Position numbers and translations under genes: made by a program. The notes under the pieces were generated by a model that was given only the letters and a program-made list of their open reading frames with translations, was not told the origin of the DNA and searched no databases. From contig JBAMDO010000580.1 in assembly GCA_037074765.1 (NCBI GenBank), positions 930,001-994,000 of the forward strand: a stretch of 64,000 nt of DNA, written 5' to 3'. The stretch is from Mansonella perstans. Taxonomy: Eukaryota; Nematoda; Chromadorea; Rhabditida; Onchocercidae. Below are positions 24,901 through 38,322 of the stretch, piece after piece. Position 1 is the stretch's first letter. Every line of letters begins with the position of its first letter.

Positions 24901-26455
24901 TGCATCAAATGTTTTTTTAAAAAGCAGAGAATATAATCTTGTTTATTTCTAAAAAGTGATAAAAAATAACATTGAGAAAAATCGGAAAGAATCAAAAACT
25001 AACTTTTACAAGTAAAATATCGTTGAGGTAATGCATATAATCGAGGTAATCATCAATCATAGCATCAAGTTTTTTCCGATTGCTGGATTCATTTTCAGCT
25101 GACCGAACAAAATGGTCGATTTCAATCGACTGCCTTGCAATAAAATCGCTCAACGCGCAGAAGTAAACCCGGGAATGACTACGAACAAAGCTTCGCATTG
25201 CTTCGTCTTCCACTTAAAATACAAACGAAACAAGTTTCATGATTTTTAATAAAAAATTATTTGCAAGAAATGATAAATACCTCTGTATATATTCAGTGTA
25301 GTCGTACGTACAGCAATGCGTACCATAGCTTCACTATGATTTCGAAATTTGATGACTTCCGTGTACAAGGGAAACTCTTGATTAGCCTTAAAACAAGGAT
25401 GCAAATATGAAGTCATAGCCAGTGATAACGGACTGATAATAAAGGACGAACCTCATTGAAAAAGAAATGTATTGTATACATATTTAGCTTGAAGGATAGC
25501 GTTTTCAAAAAGGATATGTAGTAAGCCATGATCTCCTCATTTTCAAAATTAAAATGATAAGTGATGATTGAATTGACATGATTATTGCTGAGCAAATAAT
25601 CTGCAAATAGCCGAAATGTTCATTACTGTGCACAGTTATTTGACAGAAGCATTGCTAATAAGATGAATAAAGGAAGACTCTCTTATTTTCAGTACTTCAA
25701 AAACAGCGAAAAAACAACAAACTAACACAAAGAAGTCTTGTGACGTATATTTTCGAATAAAATATTAAGCGTCTGTAATAGCTGAACACAAATAAAAGAT
25801 CCGCAGTCTTGTTTCATTATGGAAAGAAAATAATCCAACATTTGTCGTTCTAAGAAAAAACTGAAAACTATAGATCGCTGCGCTTTATTATTTATAATCT
25901 AAGCAAAAAAAAAAAAAAAAAGAAAAAGAACTGCCAGAAGATATAACACATACTGTCATCAATCAAGTCTTTCCTTTTTGCTTTGACAAAAATAAATAAT
26001 TACGAAAAGATCAGTTTATAAAATCGAAAAAAAAATTCAGTTGTAAAGCAAACCAAATTCAATTTCTTGTAAATCTATTACTATATCCAACATGATAGGT
26101 AATAAATTAAGGCAAATATATGTTACTTACTCAAAAACTGAACTTTCGTTTTGGTCACCCCAAATTAAAATTTCAGCTGTTGCTCTCAGACATTCCACCA
26201 ACAATTTCCGATTATTCTCTGTAACCTGTTCGTTCTTACGAAGTATTTCATGCAAATACCTAAAAGTTATGGAAACGAAAAACAGGTGTGAAAGTATATG
26301 AGCACTCATTAACAGATAATCAAAATTAAAACTAATGAAACAAAAATACCATTCGACTTGAACATGGCAATCTAGCGGATGACTCACTTCAGGTATTCCA
26401 ATGAATGAGGATTTTTTGGCTTCCATGTAGAGGATAAGCCCAATCGTCTAAGCAT
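21993..26455 (-). CDS. gop-1: CLEC16A/GOP-1 endosomal-lysosomal regulator, 17 exons, 798 aa
   Basis: Orthologue of CLEC16A / C. elegans GOP-1 / Drosophila Ema, an endosomal membrane-associated protein needed for endosome maturation and autophagy. Exons: 26455-26388, 26259-26131, 25860-25727, 25600-25452, 25386-25281, 25212-25004, 24871-24701, 24604-24557, 24499-24375, 24296-24196, 24024-23911, 23721-23513, 23435-23307, 23191-23068, 22911-22757, 22685-22524, 22256-21993; every junction is in phase. The N-terminal FPL domain is clear: [44 protein letters not shown]. Later conserved blocks include [39 protein letters not shown] and [13 protein letters not shown]. The tail after residue 740 is Ser-rich and shorter than in mammals (about 1,050 aa). 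An in-frame TAA precedes the ATG; TTATTAAG ends 10 nt before it and could be a splice-leader acceptor. Confidence 0.96.
23750..24158 (-). repeat. Direct ~95-bp duplication flanking a GOP-1 exon
   Basis: Two copies of the same sequence, 23750-23846 and 24066-24158, lie in the introns on either side of the exon at 24024-23911, in the same orientation and at about 80 percent identity. On the - strand both can be read in the same frame ([14 protein letters not shown] against SMDASVWIE then TAG then PRNF); the upstream-exon-side copy is open, the other has a stop. Confidence 0.85.
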
Positions 26456-29400
26456 CGTACCCGCTTAATAAATTTCAGTAATCAGCTAAACAAATACATT
26501 ACATCCTCTGAAACAGTGTTCATGATAAAATTATCAAATTTTATACCGAAAAGGTCAAAGGTCAGAACCATTCTTTCGCCTCCCTCTCACTGTCTATACT
26601 GCTTTCGCTAATACTCCCTCTCATTTACTCCCAAAGAACAGGAAAAAAGAATACCGTGACTCCAAGATCACAATATTGGAACCGTCTTCTTGCGACACCA
26701 TCATCGTGATGCAACTATGTCCCTGTCTTTTATAGTTGGTCATAATGAAAACGTAAAGTTCACGTCAGTTTTATTTTGCTCCTACCGGATCACTAATGCA
26801 TTTAATTGAAGCAAATGGATGGTATTTGAAATATATTCGAAAATATTAAATGCATTATATTTTATGATACCAAATCGGCTACCGATAAACAGTCTAAAAG
26901 TAATAGTACTCAGGAACTTGCAGTAATTGACTTAATAAATTAATACCTCGGATTTGAATTATCGAGAAATAAGAATTTCGACTGACAACAAAATCGTATA
27001 GCTCTCATTACGATGAAATTCCAAAAATTTCCACCATTTATTTATAATTAAAATGCTAAAATTTTGGTTGTTTTGAAGGACAAACACTAAAATTTTTTTT
27101 TGCATTTTTATTTCATGCTAATAAAACTTTTGAGTTCACTGATAGCATGAAATGGATAGCAATTATTGATAATTGAAACATTGAAATAGAAATTTGAAAT
27201 TTTCAAGTTCATACTCTCATACTGAATATTCACTGTACATTCATCTTTTATTGACTTTTGACATACTAAAAATCATTCTGAAAAAAAGAAAAGATAGTTG
27301 TGAAATAACCGGAAATAAGTACAAAAAATTTAATAATTAAGAATGTGGGAAACGATGGCGCAATTAGAAATGCCCTCATTATCGATTCCTATTGCTCTCA
27401 CATCTATTAGTGATACCATACTAGTTGTCAATTTCATTTTGTATTAATAAGATTAAAATTAAACTTGTCCTATAAAAGTTCTATTGCAGGCTCATTTTTT
27501 ATCAGCACTTCTGATGTGACTTCGATAACAAACAAGGAAGTGATTATTTCAGGAAACTTCGTGAAATTTCCGGTGATTTTCGCAAAAATTGCTTATCCAT
27601 TTCAATTTCTATATTTATAGTGCATTTTACCGTGAGGAAATAGTATATGTAAATAATTTCAAATATTTTTCAAATTAGAGAATTCTTTAAATTTACTTAT
27701 TGTTATTAGCATTAATTATCAAGACTTCACAAACAGATGGAGAGAAGAGACAGTGATGATAAGGGACTTATTAATTTGTGCTATCGTTTTGTTAAACTTT
27801 TAAACAGAGAACTAAATGATGTTGAATGACCTTGTTCGCGCATTTTATCCCACTTACTATATATATACACTTTTTATGGCAGTTTTCTTTTCCTTTTGCT
27901 ATTTCATTTTGATTGCTTTTTCTTTTATTTTCCTTAAATTGTCATATATACAAAAGAGAAACAAATGTGTATTGTCTATTGGATTTCTTAAAAAATTACA
28001 ATTTTCATAATTAGAAACAGTGTAGTGTCAGCAAAACGAGCAAATAACATTTTCATATTTTCATTTAATTTATCAGCTCATTAAATTGATAACTTTTCAG
28101 TGCTTGAAACTTTCAGAATATGTATCATCATACTTAACATTACTCACGTACTTTCAACAGTCAAGTTTCTTTGTTGAAAAATTTAAAACTTTTATCAGAG
28201 AGAATCAAATTAATATTATTGATTAATAACCTTTGGTTCTTGTAATGTTCAGCGTTTAATTCATTCAACTCTTCAAATACCGTAATAAGTTCGAATTTGT
28301 TATTTCATCTTCGGCTTATTTGATGATACTTGTCACAAATTATCATTTTGTTGTTTTGTGACATCTCTTCATGTACATTTTTCTACAAAATTTACAAAAG
28401 AACGTTTTACGTACTCTTACTCGATCTGTTCTACTGAAACCATTTTGACATCATTCAAAATACTCGTAACAAGTTATCGTCATTGTTAATATTTTTCATC
28501 ACATCAAATGTCATATTATTTCTGTCCATTTTAACAAACTTCTCGTCTATGTTGTTCCATACATACATAGGCGTAAGTGCAATATCAAATAATGTTCAAG
28601 GAGAAAAGAGTAGTTGACTTTTGCATGTTTGACAATTTGATTGTCAAAAGAATGAATGAATGGAGTGAGTGAACAATTGGTGAGATCGATCAGAAGTGGT
28701 AAAGCGATATGACATTGATTACTTCTTAGTTTTCCAACTAACAAATGTCAGAAGAAATTCTGTATTCAGCATCGTATCAAGTGGTGCCATAAATTATTAT
28801 TAGTCATCACTAGACCATTGGAATTTATTGTTATTATTGTTATATTGTTCTCATCACATATTACTGTTATCATTAATGATATGTTTATGCCGGATTTTAG
28901 ATTCTCACTATTTGAGTCTCAGACCAGAATCAAATAATTTGCTCCCAGCAAGTTATTCTAGAATTATTTTTCCGGTTCTTTTGATATTGTATTATTTGAC
29001 AAAACAAGGGACTTGAATTTAACCTCAAGATCTTATCCCTTCATCGATCATTTTTTATTCTGATAATATCGCTTCCACGTTGACAGTTTAGTTTACTCAC
29101 TACCCATTGGTATTTCTTATAATGATTTTAGTGTATCACAGCAGTAACTTGATTGTGGTCGTATTAAAAGCCGGTTTAAACATTGTGTAATTTTACTACG
29201 ATTTTGTTAATTCTCTTCTTTTTGTTTTGGTATAATTTGCATGTAATGTTCTATCTTATCCCGCTATTATTAATCTTTGGTTTTTCTTTTTCGAATTTTA
29301 TATTGTAGCTATGATCATTTGATACAATGATTTTCAAATACTATCTCATTCTTTAATTTTTGCCTCACTCTTATTTTTGTTACTTGAAGTGGTGTTTCCT

Positions 29401-32400
29401 TGCTGATTTACAGTAGTATTTGCCAAACATTAATATAAGTAACTATTCAGTAACGTGTTTTCCAGTGCAATGAACTTCTCCTATCATTCGTCGGTAATAA
29501 TTATATTCAGTCAGCAAAATTAGACAGTTAACACTGATTGCTCTTATTTCGCTAGTATCATTATTTACACCTAGTTCTTATTTCAGTGTTTCTCGATCTT
29601 GTGTCAAATATTCGGCAGAGATTTTTTTTTTCCGAGTATTCCGGGAGAAATGCAAGCTTATATCTGATGCTTCATAGTACAATATTTTCGCTTCCCTATC
29701 GAACTGTGACATTTTATTCTGCTTAAATTATTATTTCTTAACTCTATTTAAATATCTCATCATTTGTATTGCTGTCTAAAGTCAATGATTGTTGTTACTT
29801 TCCCCAAAAAAATTTCACACTTCTATGATAAAATAAATTATTGCAAAAGCGAGAAAGTCTTTTTATATGCCATGTCGATCTGTCCTCTGTTTAAATTACA
29901 CTTTTCTTGTTCCATCCAAATTACCGGAATTTCAGTTCATTTGATCCATCTTTGTTGCATGCAAGTGTTATTTCTTACTTTTCATAGTTCTCCATTATTA
30001 TTATTATTATTGCATTCCGTAACCATTCTTTGGCTCTTTTTTTATTTTAACAATATATTTTCAAAATTAGATATTTTCTTGTGCCGTATTGATAAGACAA
30101 AATAACATATCAGCTCTTTGTGGCTTTGTTTTTTTTTCTTTTCGCTTGTCAATAATGAATGCTTTCTGTGTAATGTTAAACTAATTTTTATTCCAAACTA
30201 TGAACGATAAATTTTTGCATTTTTCGGTCTGTTTAGGAGCCTTTGTACTTCTTCTTGTCCTAAAACTTTCTTTGGTTAACTCTCTTTGTCTACTTCGCTA
30301 AATGATTTGACCTGACACATCTATTACTTCAAAATTTTAATCCATCCTCCGTATTAGTCCATTTCTATTCAAATTTTTCTTTTTTAAGATATTTCGGCCT
30401 TTTTTTATGTTGATATGCCTCATTTATGAAATATTCGAATTTTACTGATTATTTCGAGGTATTTCAACTTATTAAATCTTCTCACTTCTCCTTGCCATAA
30501 TACTTATTCAATTACTTTCACTGTTTCTTTTCCTTACCAAAAAATACCGATAATTTCAGCTCGAATCTTTATTTTGGTCTATTTTCTTTTGCTTCTTTGG
30601 TTGAATAATTTTGTAGCCAAATTCTTTCATTATAATCGTATAATACATTATTCTTCGGTATAGTTTCTATATACTCACATTCTCACTGCTACATTTCATT
30701 TTTCCCGGACATCATATTCATATCTAATGATGTTTTTAATTATTTTCTTGCTCTTTTTTACTTAGTTTCCTGCATTTTACATAGACCCAAGCGATAGGCA
30801 CCAAAACCCAGAGAACGTCTGGTATGGAAGAAATACAGGAGATTCCGAGTTTAGCTTTCTAATCTCATGTTGTATGTTGCTTATCCGTAGAGAGAAACAG
30901 TGCCGACGAAGTACAAAGCAGGTCTCATTCTGTTCATTTTATCAGTTTGATTTATCAGAAATGATGAGCATAAAATTTGTATCAGTGAAATTGTGATTCG
31001 TCGAATATTGTGTTCATCTAAGATTTAACACTTGAAAAAGAACTATCCTGAATGCAGAAATAAAGTGATATCTTTCTAAGCAACAATTTTACTAATATTA
31101 ATAAGCTAAAAATTGAACGATTTGAAATACGAGATGATAAAAGCTTTCTTTTTTGCTTTTATCTTATACTATTTAAACTTGAAAAATTATCCCATTTTTG
31201 CGGCTAAACTAAAAATAAAGTGCTGGAAGAACATTGGATTCAACGGAAATGATTTATATCACTTAATGCTTTCAATGTCAAGCTACTTCAATAAAATACC
31301 TAAGAATTATAAATGACTCCACAAAAAATGCCCAATTCTAGCACCAATCATATTTCCTTTAACATAGTATTATAAGTTGGTTCATTGATGGCCACTTAGA
31401 GTAGACTTGTTGTTGTTTGTTTAGATAACCACAGACAACAGCCATTTATTTCATTAGTTCACTAATGGCTACTTAGAGTAGAGACTTGTTGTTGTTTGTT
31501 TAGATAACCACAAACAACAGCCATTTATTTCATTAGTTCACTGATAGCCACTTAGAGTAGACTTGTTGTTGTTTGTCTGGATAACTATAGGCAATAGCCA
31601 ATTTATTTCATTAGTTCATTTGAACCCTAGTTAAAAATAGAGCAAATAGCGACTGCTGTATCGTTCACAAACTCAGCTCTCGCAGCTGTCACTTGCACAG
31701 TATTTCTTCTCCTTTAACCACAGCAAGAATACTCCATGATAATTTTCCTTTTTTCATCCAATTTAATATTTCATTGTCATAAATTGCGAAAGCAGAGAAA
31801 AATTATTCGTTCGCTTTCATTTGTATCGATTTTAAAACATTTTAAAAGACATCCGAACATAATAAATCAAAAAAATTTGGTAGTGTTTAATTGTATTTAT
31901 CAGAAAGGCAAACTTTTAAATTCAATTTTTGTCAAATTTTTTTTTTTTTTTTGTCAAATTAGCACGGAAGCAAATTTTAGTTTACGATGCATTTGTTGTT
32001 TGTCTTTTCTCCTCAGTCTCAAAATCTTTCATATTTTCCTATGGAAAGGGAAGCAATTTGTGTAATTTTTTTGAATTTGGAAACATCTCTCAATTTTTTA
32101 AAGTTTTCGGTTTCTATCCTGGTCGAGTTCGTCAGAATAAATAAACTTCTGGCTATCTCTCAAAGTATCTTTTTTTTGTTTATTTATCTTTATTAACAGA
32201 CGAATCAACTTGGAATATTTTTGCAAATCATTGATACGGGTAATATATTTTTGGCATCTAACTTTTTAAAAAATGCGTTGATAATGGGAGGGACCGTCAG
32301 TACTACGATCTTTATTTACAACAAATAAGATGAATTCTCGGAGCATCAAGCTAAATGATGTAGTGCCCTGATCGAACAAAAGTGCTAAATATATCATTTG

Positions 32401-33338
32401 AATAATGTTTTTAATGAATTTTGGTATTAATTTTTCTCCATTTCCATTTATACAAACACAATACCTTTCAATGTTTTTAAATTACTTTAAATTATATGAA
32501 GTGACTGATAATTTGAAATGGATCTTTTACAGTGATTTTAGATGATAAAAGAGCTCTGTAAGTGCTTTAACAAACTAACTGAAGAAAACATCAATGAAAA
32601 AGTGCAAGTAATAAGTTACATTTGAGCAACATCTCATCTACATGACAAAACATCTCATCAGCTTTTATGCTACATTTTAATCTGAATATAAATTGTAGCA
32701 TTTTAGGTTTACCTTGATATTTTTTGTTATAATATATGCAATAAACAATGAAGATTAGAATAAAATCCAGTTTTAAATGTGTCCCACTGAATGAAGCAAT
32801 TTATTCAATTAATTCTTTAACTGCATCATCATTTTTGCCTCACTTCAAAATATCTGGTTGATAAATTTATGTTAAGTTGGGAAATAGCAGTGATATATTT
32901 AATATTTTCGTTGAATGCTCAAAATTCATTTATCTTTATTTAAGCCAAATAATTCTCATTTTATCATTGCTTTATGTTTATAGCACATTTTTGTATAAAA
33001 AAAAAAAAAGTGTTGGATTAGCGAAAAATAGCGTAAAGCATTGATTAGAACATTGAATGAAATTTTGTCATTAAGGAGATGTGAACATCATTTGTAGAAA
33101 TACTATAAATTAGAAAATGGAATCTGTTACAGATAGCCTTGACTTTCTCTGCAATGACGAAGTTTGGATCGTTTGGTTTGTTCCTTCAGCTTTCTGTTGT
33201 CTGATCGATACATATACAAAAAAAAATTGTTTCAGATCACACTTGGGAAGAAAGGTCGAAGAACTGCGGTTGTTGCATTGTTCATTACGTATTTATATGT
33301 TGTTACGAGTTGTGAGCTTTTGAAAAAAAATTAGCTTG
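26456..33338. other. 6.9 kb intergenic region between divergent gop-1 and J-protein genes
   Basis: Very AT-rich DNA with long pyrimidine runs and many stop codons in all frames. Frames over 60 codons (27816, 29764, 31736-32196) are Phe/Leu/Ile-rich and lack splice support. Around 26560-26720 a GC-richer stretch probably belongs to the gop-1 promoter. 30780-30940 is also richer in GC with short coding-like frames but shows no complete exon. A triple repeat at 31379 is listed separately. Confidence 0.5.
31379..31620 (+). repeat. ~78-bp tandem repeat, three copies, each with a hairpin
   Basis: Three head-to-tail copies, each running from GTTCA(C/T)TGATGGCCACTT through GAGTAGACTTGTTGTTG to CAGCCATTTATTTCATTA. 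Copies one and two are almost identical; the third is more diverged. Every unit contains an inverted repeat, GTTGTTTGT...ACAAACAAC in the second copy, able to form a stem of about nine pairs. Confidence 0.93.
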
Positions 33339-36300
33339 ATGGGTCTAGGCACAGACGCACATGATGATCTGTCCAGTTGTTTTTATAGCATTCTTGGAAT
33401 ATCACGCAATGCCGACGATGTTACTATCCGGAAAGCGTATGTTTTATATTGATATTTTTTAGTTTTCAATTTTTTTTTATTCTGTTTACTTCCAAACACT
33501 CATCTGCATTAACAAATCAATTAGATCATTTACGGTGGTCGCTACCTATTTGAACCAAACTGGATTTTTTTATTACTCAGCCCCTAATTATCTAACGAAG
33601 CAATTTTACAAATTGTGGATGAAAAGTTTGTAATTATACCATTACTCCGGACAACCCTATCTGTATATAATAAGAAACTATTACTTTTTTTCTTGAACTT
33701 TTTGTAAAGCAAGCAACACATGTTAAAAACTTCCAACCAAAATTTGAGGATATAAAAATTTGCTTATAATCCAGTACTTCATTCATTGTCAAAATTTAGT
33801 GAAATTATTTTGACCTAGTTTTCATTTAATAAATTTCTAATTTCATCTTAGAGATTGTTTTACAGTGATCAAATAGCCTTCTCATACCCTGTCCAAATTC
33901 CAAGTTAATCTAGTTTTCTTCATTATGAGTGACTAATCGGTAAAAAATACTTTTTCTGCTTCGATTCATTTCTCCAGCAAAGAACGAGTTTCGTACTTTC
34001 TCCTGTGTAATATTATTTTTTCTTGTTATAAATAAATGAACTGTTTCTTGTTTGAATATTAAATATATCAGTTCAGTAATCGTCAAAGGAACAGGTATGA
34101 TGAGATGATAGTGAAAGGAATGAAATGATGGAAATGAATATAAAGATGAAAATTCAAACGCTTCTAAAATTCTAAAATTAGATGCTTTTATTTTTTTTTC
34201 ATTTCCTGTTTTCTTATCACTGTTTGCGGAAACTCATTAATTTGATTTAAGAAATGAGAATTTGTCACTGTGAGCTCAGAGAATCAATTAGTTGATTCGT
34301 ATCAAAAGCCTTATTTCATCTGTATCAGTGAATTTCAATTTTAATCTGCTGTTTAGAGAAATTTAAAATACTCCAATTTATAAGTGGTTCATTTCGGTCA
34401 CACTTCGCAGTTAACAATATCAGAGAGAAACTTTATCTGCAATTCTCGTTCTTCAGCAGATGGCAAGAGAATTTTCCGGATATTTTCTTTTCCATTGCTC
34501 ATTGTCCTATACGTCCTGAGCTTGCGCGTTACTCAACGAATTAATTATATTCGTTATTGGAGTTAACACATACGATATGCATTAAATATTTGAAAGAGTA
34601 GGACAGTAGTTACTATGAAATAGGAACTTTTTAAAAAGAGAAGCAATGAAATTTCGATGGAATCCATTTAATTATATTTTTTTGATTCGAATTTTAGCAG
34701 CAGCTAAGAAGCAAACTTTTGTAAATGACTTGAACCATTATAAGTTTAGCATCTAGATTAAACTATTTCTTAAATTTGCGTGTAAAGTTCGGAAACAAAA
34801 AGAAAACTAAGGTTGCACTAATAAATCCGTTTAAACAGCTTGCAAAAAAAGTGGCACACTGAGGAAAAATATGTTTTAAATTAAAGAAAAAATATTGAAA
34901 TGAAATCGAGTTTCTATTTACAGGTATCGTAAACTAGCATTGCAATGGCATCCTGACAAAAATCCGAACAACAATGAAGTTGCTGAACAAAAATTCAAGC
35001 GTATCTCTCAAGCATATGAAATATTATCAGATCGTAAGTCCTGTAGACATCAGATATTCCAAATCAAATCTCTTCTACATATTTCGAAAGATTTCGTTTT
35101 CATAGTCTAAAGAATGATGCACAATTTTCCATTCACCCAAATCATTTTGACCAAATTGTGAAATTTATATTACAGTGGTTAGACTTTAGAACAATTAGAA
35201 TGGAAAATAGCAAGGTAAATTAATTAACAGTTGTTTACTTCATTTCTATCATCTTTGCCTTACTCTTCTGATTTTCTCCAATAACGATCTAATGAACATG
35301 ATCGACATCGTGAACCTTCTTTGGGAAGTTCTGTTTGTACTAGATTCCGCTATAGTTGCCGTCTACCTGATATCCAGCATTCACGCGTCCTAATATTCAT
35401 GCATTGTTATCCTTACATCATTATTTTTACAGGTTCCTTTAGTATGATTACTCATTTTCTGTAATCTTTTTTGCAGCAAAAAAGCGCAACTTATATGATC
35501 GTTCATATTTTATTAGCTCACAACGTCACAGTAAGCAGTCACGTAATGTTTTTCACTATCGGTTTCGTTCACCTTTCGATATATTCCAAGAATTTTGCGA
35601 CCAAAAGGACTTATTTGATGTAGGCTTCATTAATTTGATATCTTGGATCATTGATTATACTTCATTTTAGAATCTTTTCATGAATGTTCCTTTTTTTTCG
35701 AATGTAGCTCCTAAAACGATATTTCAGGATTTCATGACGAATGGCAGATCTTTTCCATCGTTCTTTTTTCGAAAAAGATCCGATAGCGTTGATTCATTAT
35801 ACGGGAAGGCCGGTTTGTTAAAGCCTCAAATTTTACAAATCTAATCTCTGTTAAATTGCAACGTTATTGAGGTTCGCTACTTTTATGTTTTTCAGGAAGT
35901 AATAGAAAGCGATTTACCAGCAGTGCCTTTCCTGATGATAAAAAAAATGATGAATTTATCAATGAAAATGAGTGGTTAGCGACTTCTTGTAAAACTTCTA
36001 ACTTAAGTGCAGAATTTTTACTAATACGAATTCTTTTGGCAGATATATATTACACATATTTAGGTGTTTTAACGATCCGAAGCTTTTTTAAGGTTTGGCA
36101 CTGATTATTATTGATGCTATTTTGAATATTTAAAGTTTTGAATGTTTGAAATCTTTAGACATAAACGATAAATCAGTGAACATTTTTAGATAGCTATTTA
36201 AAACTGATCTGTTCGGAGATGAATTTTTCCTTTTTTTCATCTCTATTGCAGTAGCTTCTCATCAGTAATACAGTTTTCATCCGCAGAACCAGGAAAGAAT

Positions 36301-36495
36301 GCCTGTGTTCATAAAACAACAACAAGTACAAAAATAATCGATGGGGTTAAAATTGTTACGAAAAGGTTGCCTTCATTTTCCTGTTTTTCGAAATATGAAA
36401 TTCAATCTTATGACATGGATTACTTCATTGATTTTGATTTGACTGCTACTTTAGATGATACTTTTGATTTGGAACACTTTAATCTGGCCTGTTAA
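33339..36495 (+). CDS. DNAJB6/B2-like J-domain co-chaperone, 252 aa
   Basis: Six exons in phase: 33339-33436, 34924-35033, 35477-35619, 35728-35812, 35896-35974, 36252-36495 (TAA). The J domain spans about residues 14-70: [22 protein letters not shown], then QWHPDKNP with the HPD triad at 34949-34957, which stimulates Hsp70 ATPase, and [13 protein letters not shown]. The middle is Phe/Arg/Ser-rich like the G/F region of DNAJB2/6/8 (SPFDIFQEF). Near the C-terminus [15 protein letters not shown] matches the STSTK...GRKITTKR motif of DNAJB6. The last 40 residues are acidic and aromatic ([10 protein letters not shown]). Compared with DNAJB6 the Ser/Thr-rich stretch is short. An in-frame TGA lies upstream of the ATG; AAATTAG ends five bases before it and could be a trans-splice acceptor. 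The first intron is long (1.5 kb). Confidence 0.94.
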
Positions 36496-38322
36496 CATGT
36501 TGTAATGTCTCTTACCACTCGATTTGCGTGTATATTGTGACTGGCTACAACGTATTATCATATCTTAACACATAACAGTGTTAAGATGTGATAATAATGT
36601 TAAGATATAGTAATACTTCTTAGATCCATTCTTATTTCAATTTGATAAATATAAAACCAAGTATTGCTCGTTTAATTTGTGTCGCTTAGTTGCATCTAAA
36701 ATAATTCTGGCAACATTGTGGTGAAACATTGCTGTTATTAATTGAATCTTTGTGAGCTTTCTGAACTTTAATTAGTTTGACAAAATTAAGTTGCAGGATA
36801 GAAGCAGGAAATAAAGAAACTGTTGAAGTGATTGAAAACGGTGTGCTGAAATCACGGGTCATCAATAACAATCCCGTCGAGGAAGCCATAGCGTGATGCC
36901 ATTCATCGAAGAGAAATTTTTAGCTTAAAATAAAAAAATGAATATTTCAAATCGTTTTTTCGCAGCAATAAATTAATTTCTGTACCATTTATCGTATTCG
37001 ATTCTAATGAGGAACTTCTGCGTAAATGGTATCTTGAAGGAACCTAATGATTTATTGATTCCTATTCATTATTTTAATGTCATTTGCCTTATTATATTGT
37101 TGCGTTTTTGCATATTTGTTTTCTCCACTACTTTTGCTTTTTTATCGAAACATATTTCGAATAAATAGCCAAAATTTTATTAAAATATGAAGTTGTGGAC
37201 CAAAAGAAGTAATCAAGTATTAGAAATTGACATTTCAATTTTAGTACAAGAAAATATTTCTTCAAAACATTGTTGGAATTTATTCCCTCTGAAGATGGCC
37301 TCTTACTTGATTTTTAAAACATCATTCACTAAATGAATGATTTACATTCGCTAGTCCAATTTTAAATCTTGATCCATACCTTTGGGTTTTTTATTGATGC
37401 GTGACAATTATGCTCGTTGCACAGATATTAAAAGTTTCTGTGTTCTTAAATTCTGAACATGCATATTACCGCTCTTGAATCTTTCCATAACTCCTTTTTT
37501 GTAGCTTAGATCGTCAATTAAATGGGCGATCTATGTTGCATATATATAACTTGTTGTGTTCATTCCTTCTTTCTCTGTCAACTCCTCGATGTTATTTTCA
37601 AACATTATAACCTGCCAACTTATGTTATTGCCATTGCCAACTTATGTTATTGCCATTTTTTTCGGTCAGTGTTACTTTTCAAGGTTCTATGTTCATAAAT
37701 ATGTATTTGATTTGATATTCTCTATTGTGATTATCAAGTTTCGAAAATACAAGGTCATTTTTAAGCTTGCTCAACAGAAGATGCTATATAATTCTGGTTT
37801 GAAAAGTGAAACTGGGCAATGCATTTTGAAGTAAATAAAATTAATGGATTTTTGGAATCTGCCAGTTTTTTCAAACTTTAAAATATTGTATTTGTGAGAT
37901 TTTTTGTGCACAATGTCAATTATCATTTTCCCATAAGCTGTATTCTGATTTTATGTTTGTTTAATAATTCTTTGTTCCTAATTAACTTACTGATTATATC
38001 TGTCTGATAAATTTGTAGTAATTTTGAATCTCATTATTCAGTCCCAAAGTTTGGGAACTGATTTCCGCTAATTGTATTAAATGGTTATCACGACCAATTG
38101 TTTTGAACTGTTTTTCTCAGTTGTTCGTCTTTTACCAATACAGCAATATTTCACTTGGATTACAGGTAGCACTGTTTTTGATAATGAGAGATTAGCTCCA
38201 TCATAAAGACCAATGATTTTTTGTTAAATTTTTTCTATAAGCAATAATTATGGAATAAATCAATCCTGAGAATATTGCAATAACGAGACGAACTAAAAAT
38301 TAGGTGAATTTTATAAATGTAA
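36496..38322. other. Intergenic between convergent J-protein and PI4K2 genes
   Basis: 1.8 kb between two 3' ends. Apart from an inverted repeat at 36554-36595 and AT-rich sequence suited to polyadenylation on both strands, I see no further gene. Small frames at 36686 (-) and 37556 (+) have no domain and no splice partners. Confidence 0.5.
36554..36595. repeat. Near-perfect inverted repeat (17-bp stem, 6-nt loop)
   Basis: ATTATCA-T-ATCTTAACAC, loop ATAACA, then GTGTTAAGAT-G-TGATAAT: seventeen pairs with a single mismatch. It starts 58 bases past the J-protein stop, so it would fall in that gene's 3' UTR. A partial third copy of one arm (TGTTAAGATATAGTAAT) follows at about 36598. Too short for a typical miRNA precursor. 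Confidence 0.9.

Noticed and set aside
26127..26426. 99-codon frame starting MEAKKSS as the N-terminus of the CLEC16A-like protein
   Set aside because: The true first exon (26455-26388) reads the same bases in another frame (MLRRLG...HSLEYL) and splices in phase to the FPL domain.
27816..30105. Several 62-113 codon frames in the gop-1/J-protein intergenic region
   Set aside because: All are rich in Phe, Leu, Ile and Ser as expected of AT-rich non-coding DNA, with no conserved motif.
31736..32196. Three overlapping + strand frames of 69-109 codons
   Set aside because: Phe/Lys-rich low-complexity readings of a T-rich region; no splice partners or domains.
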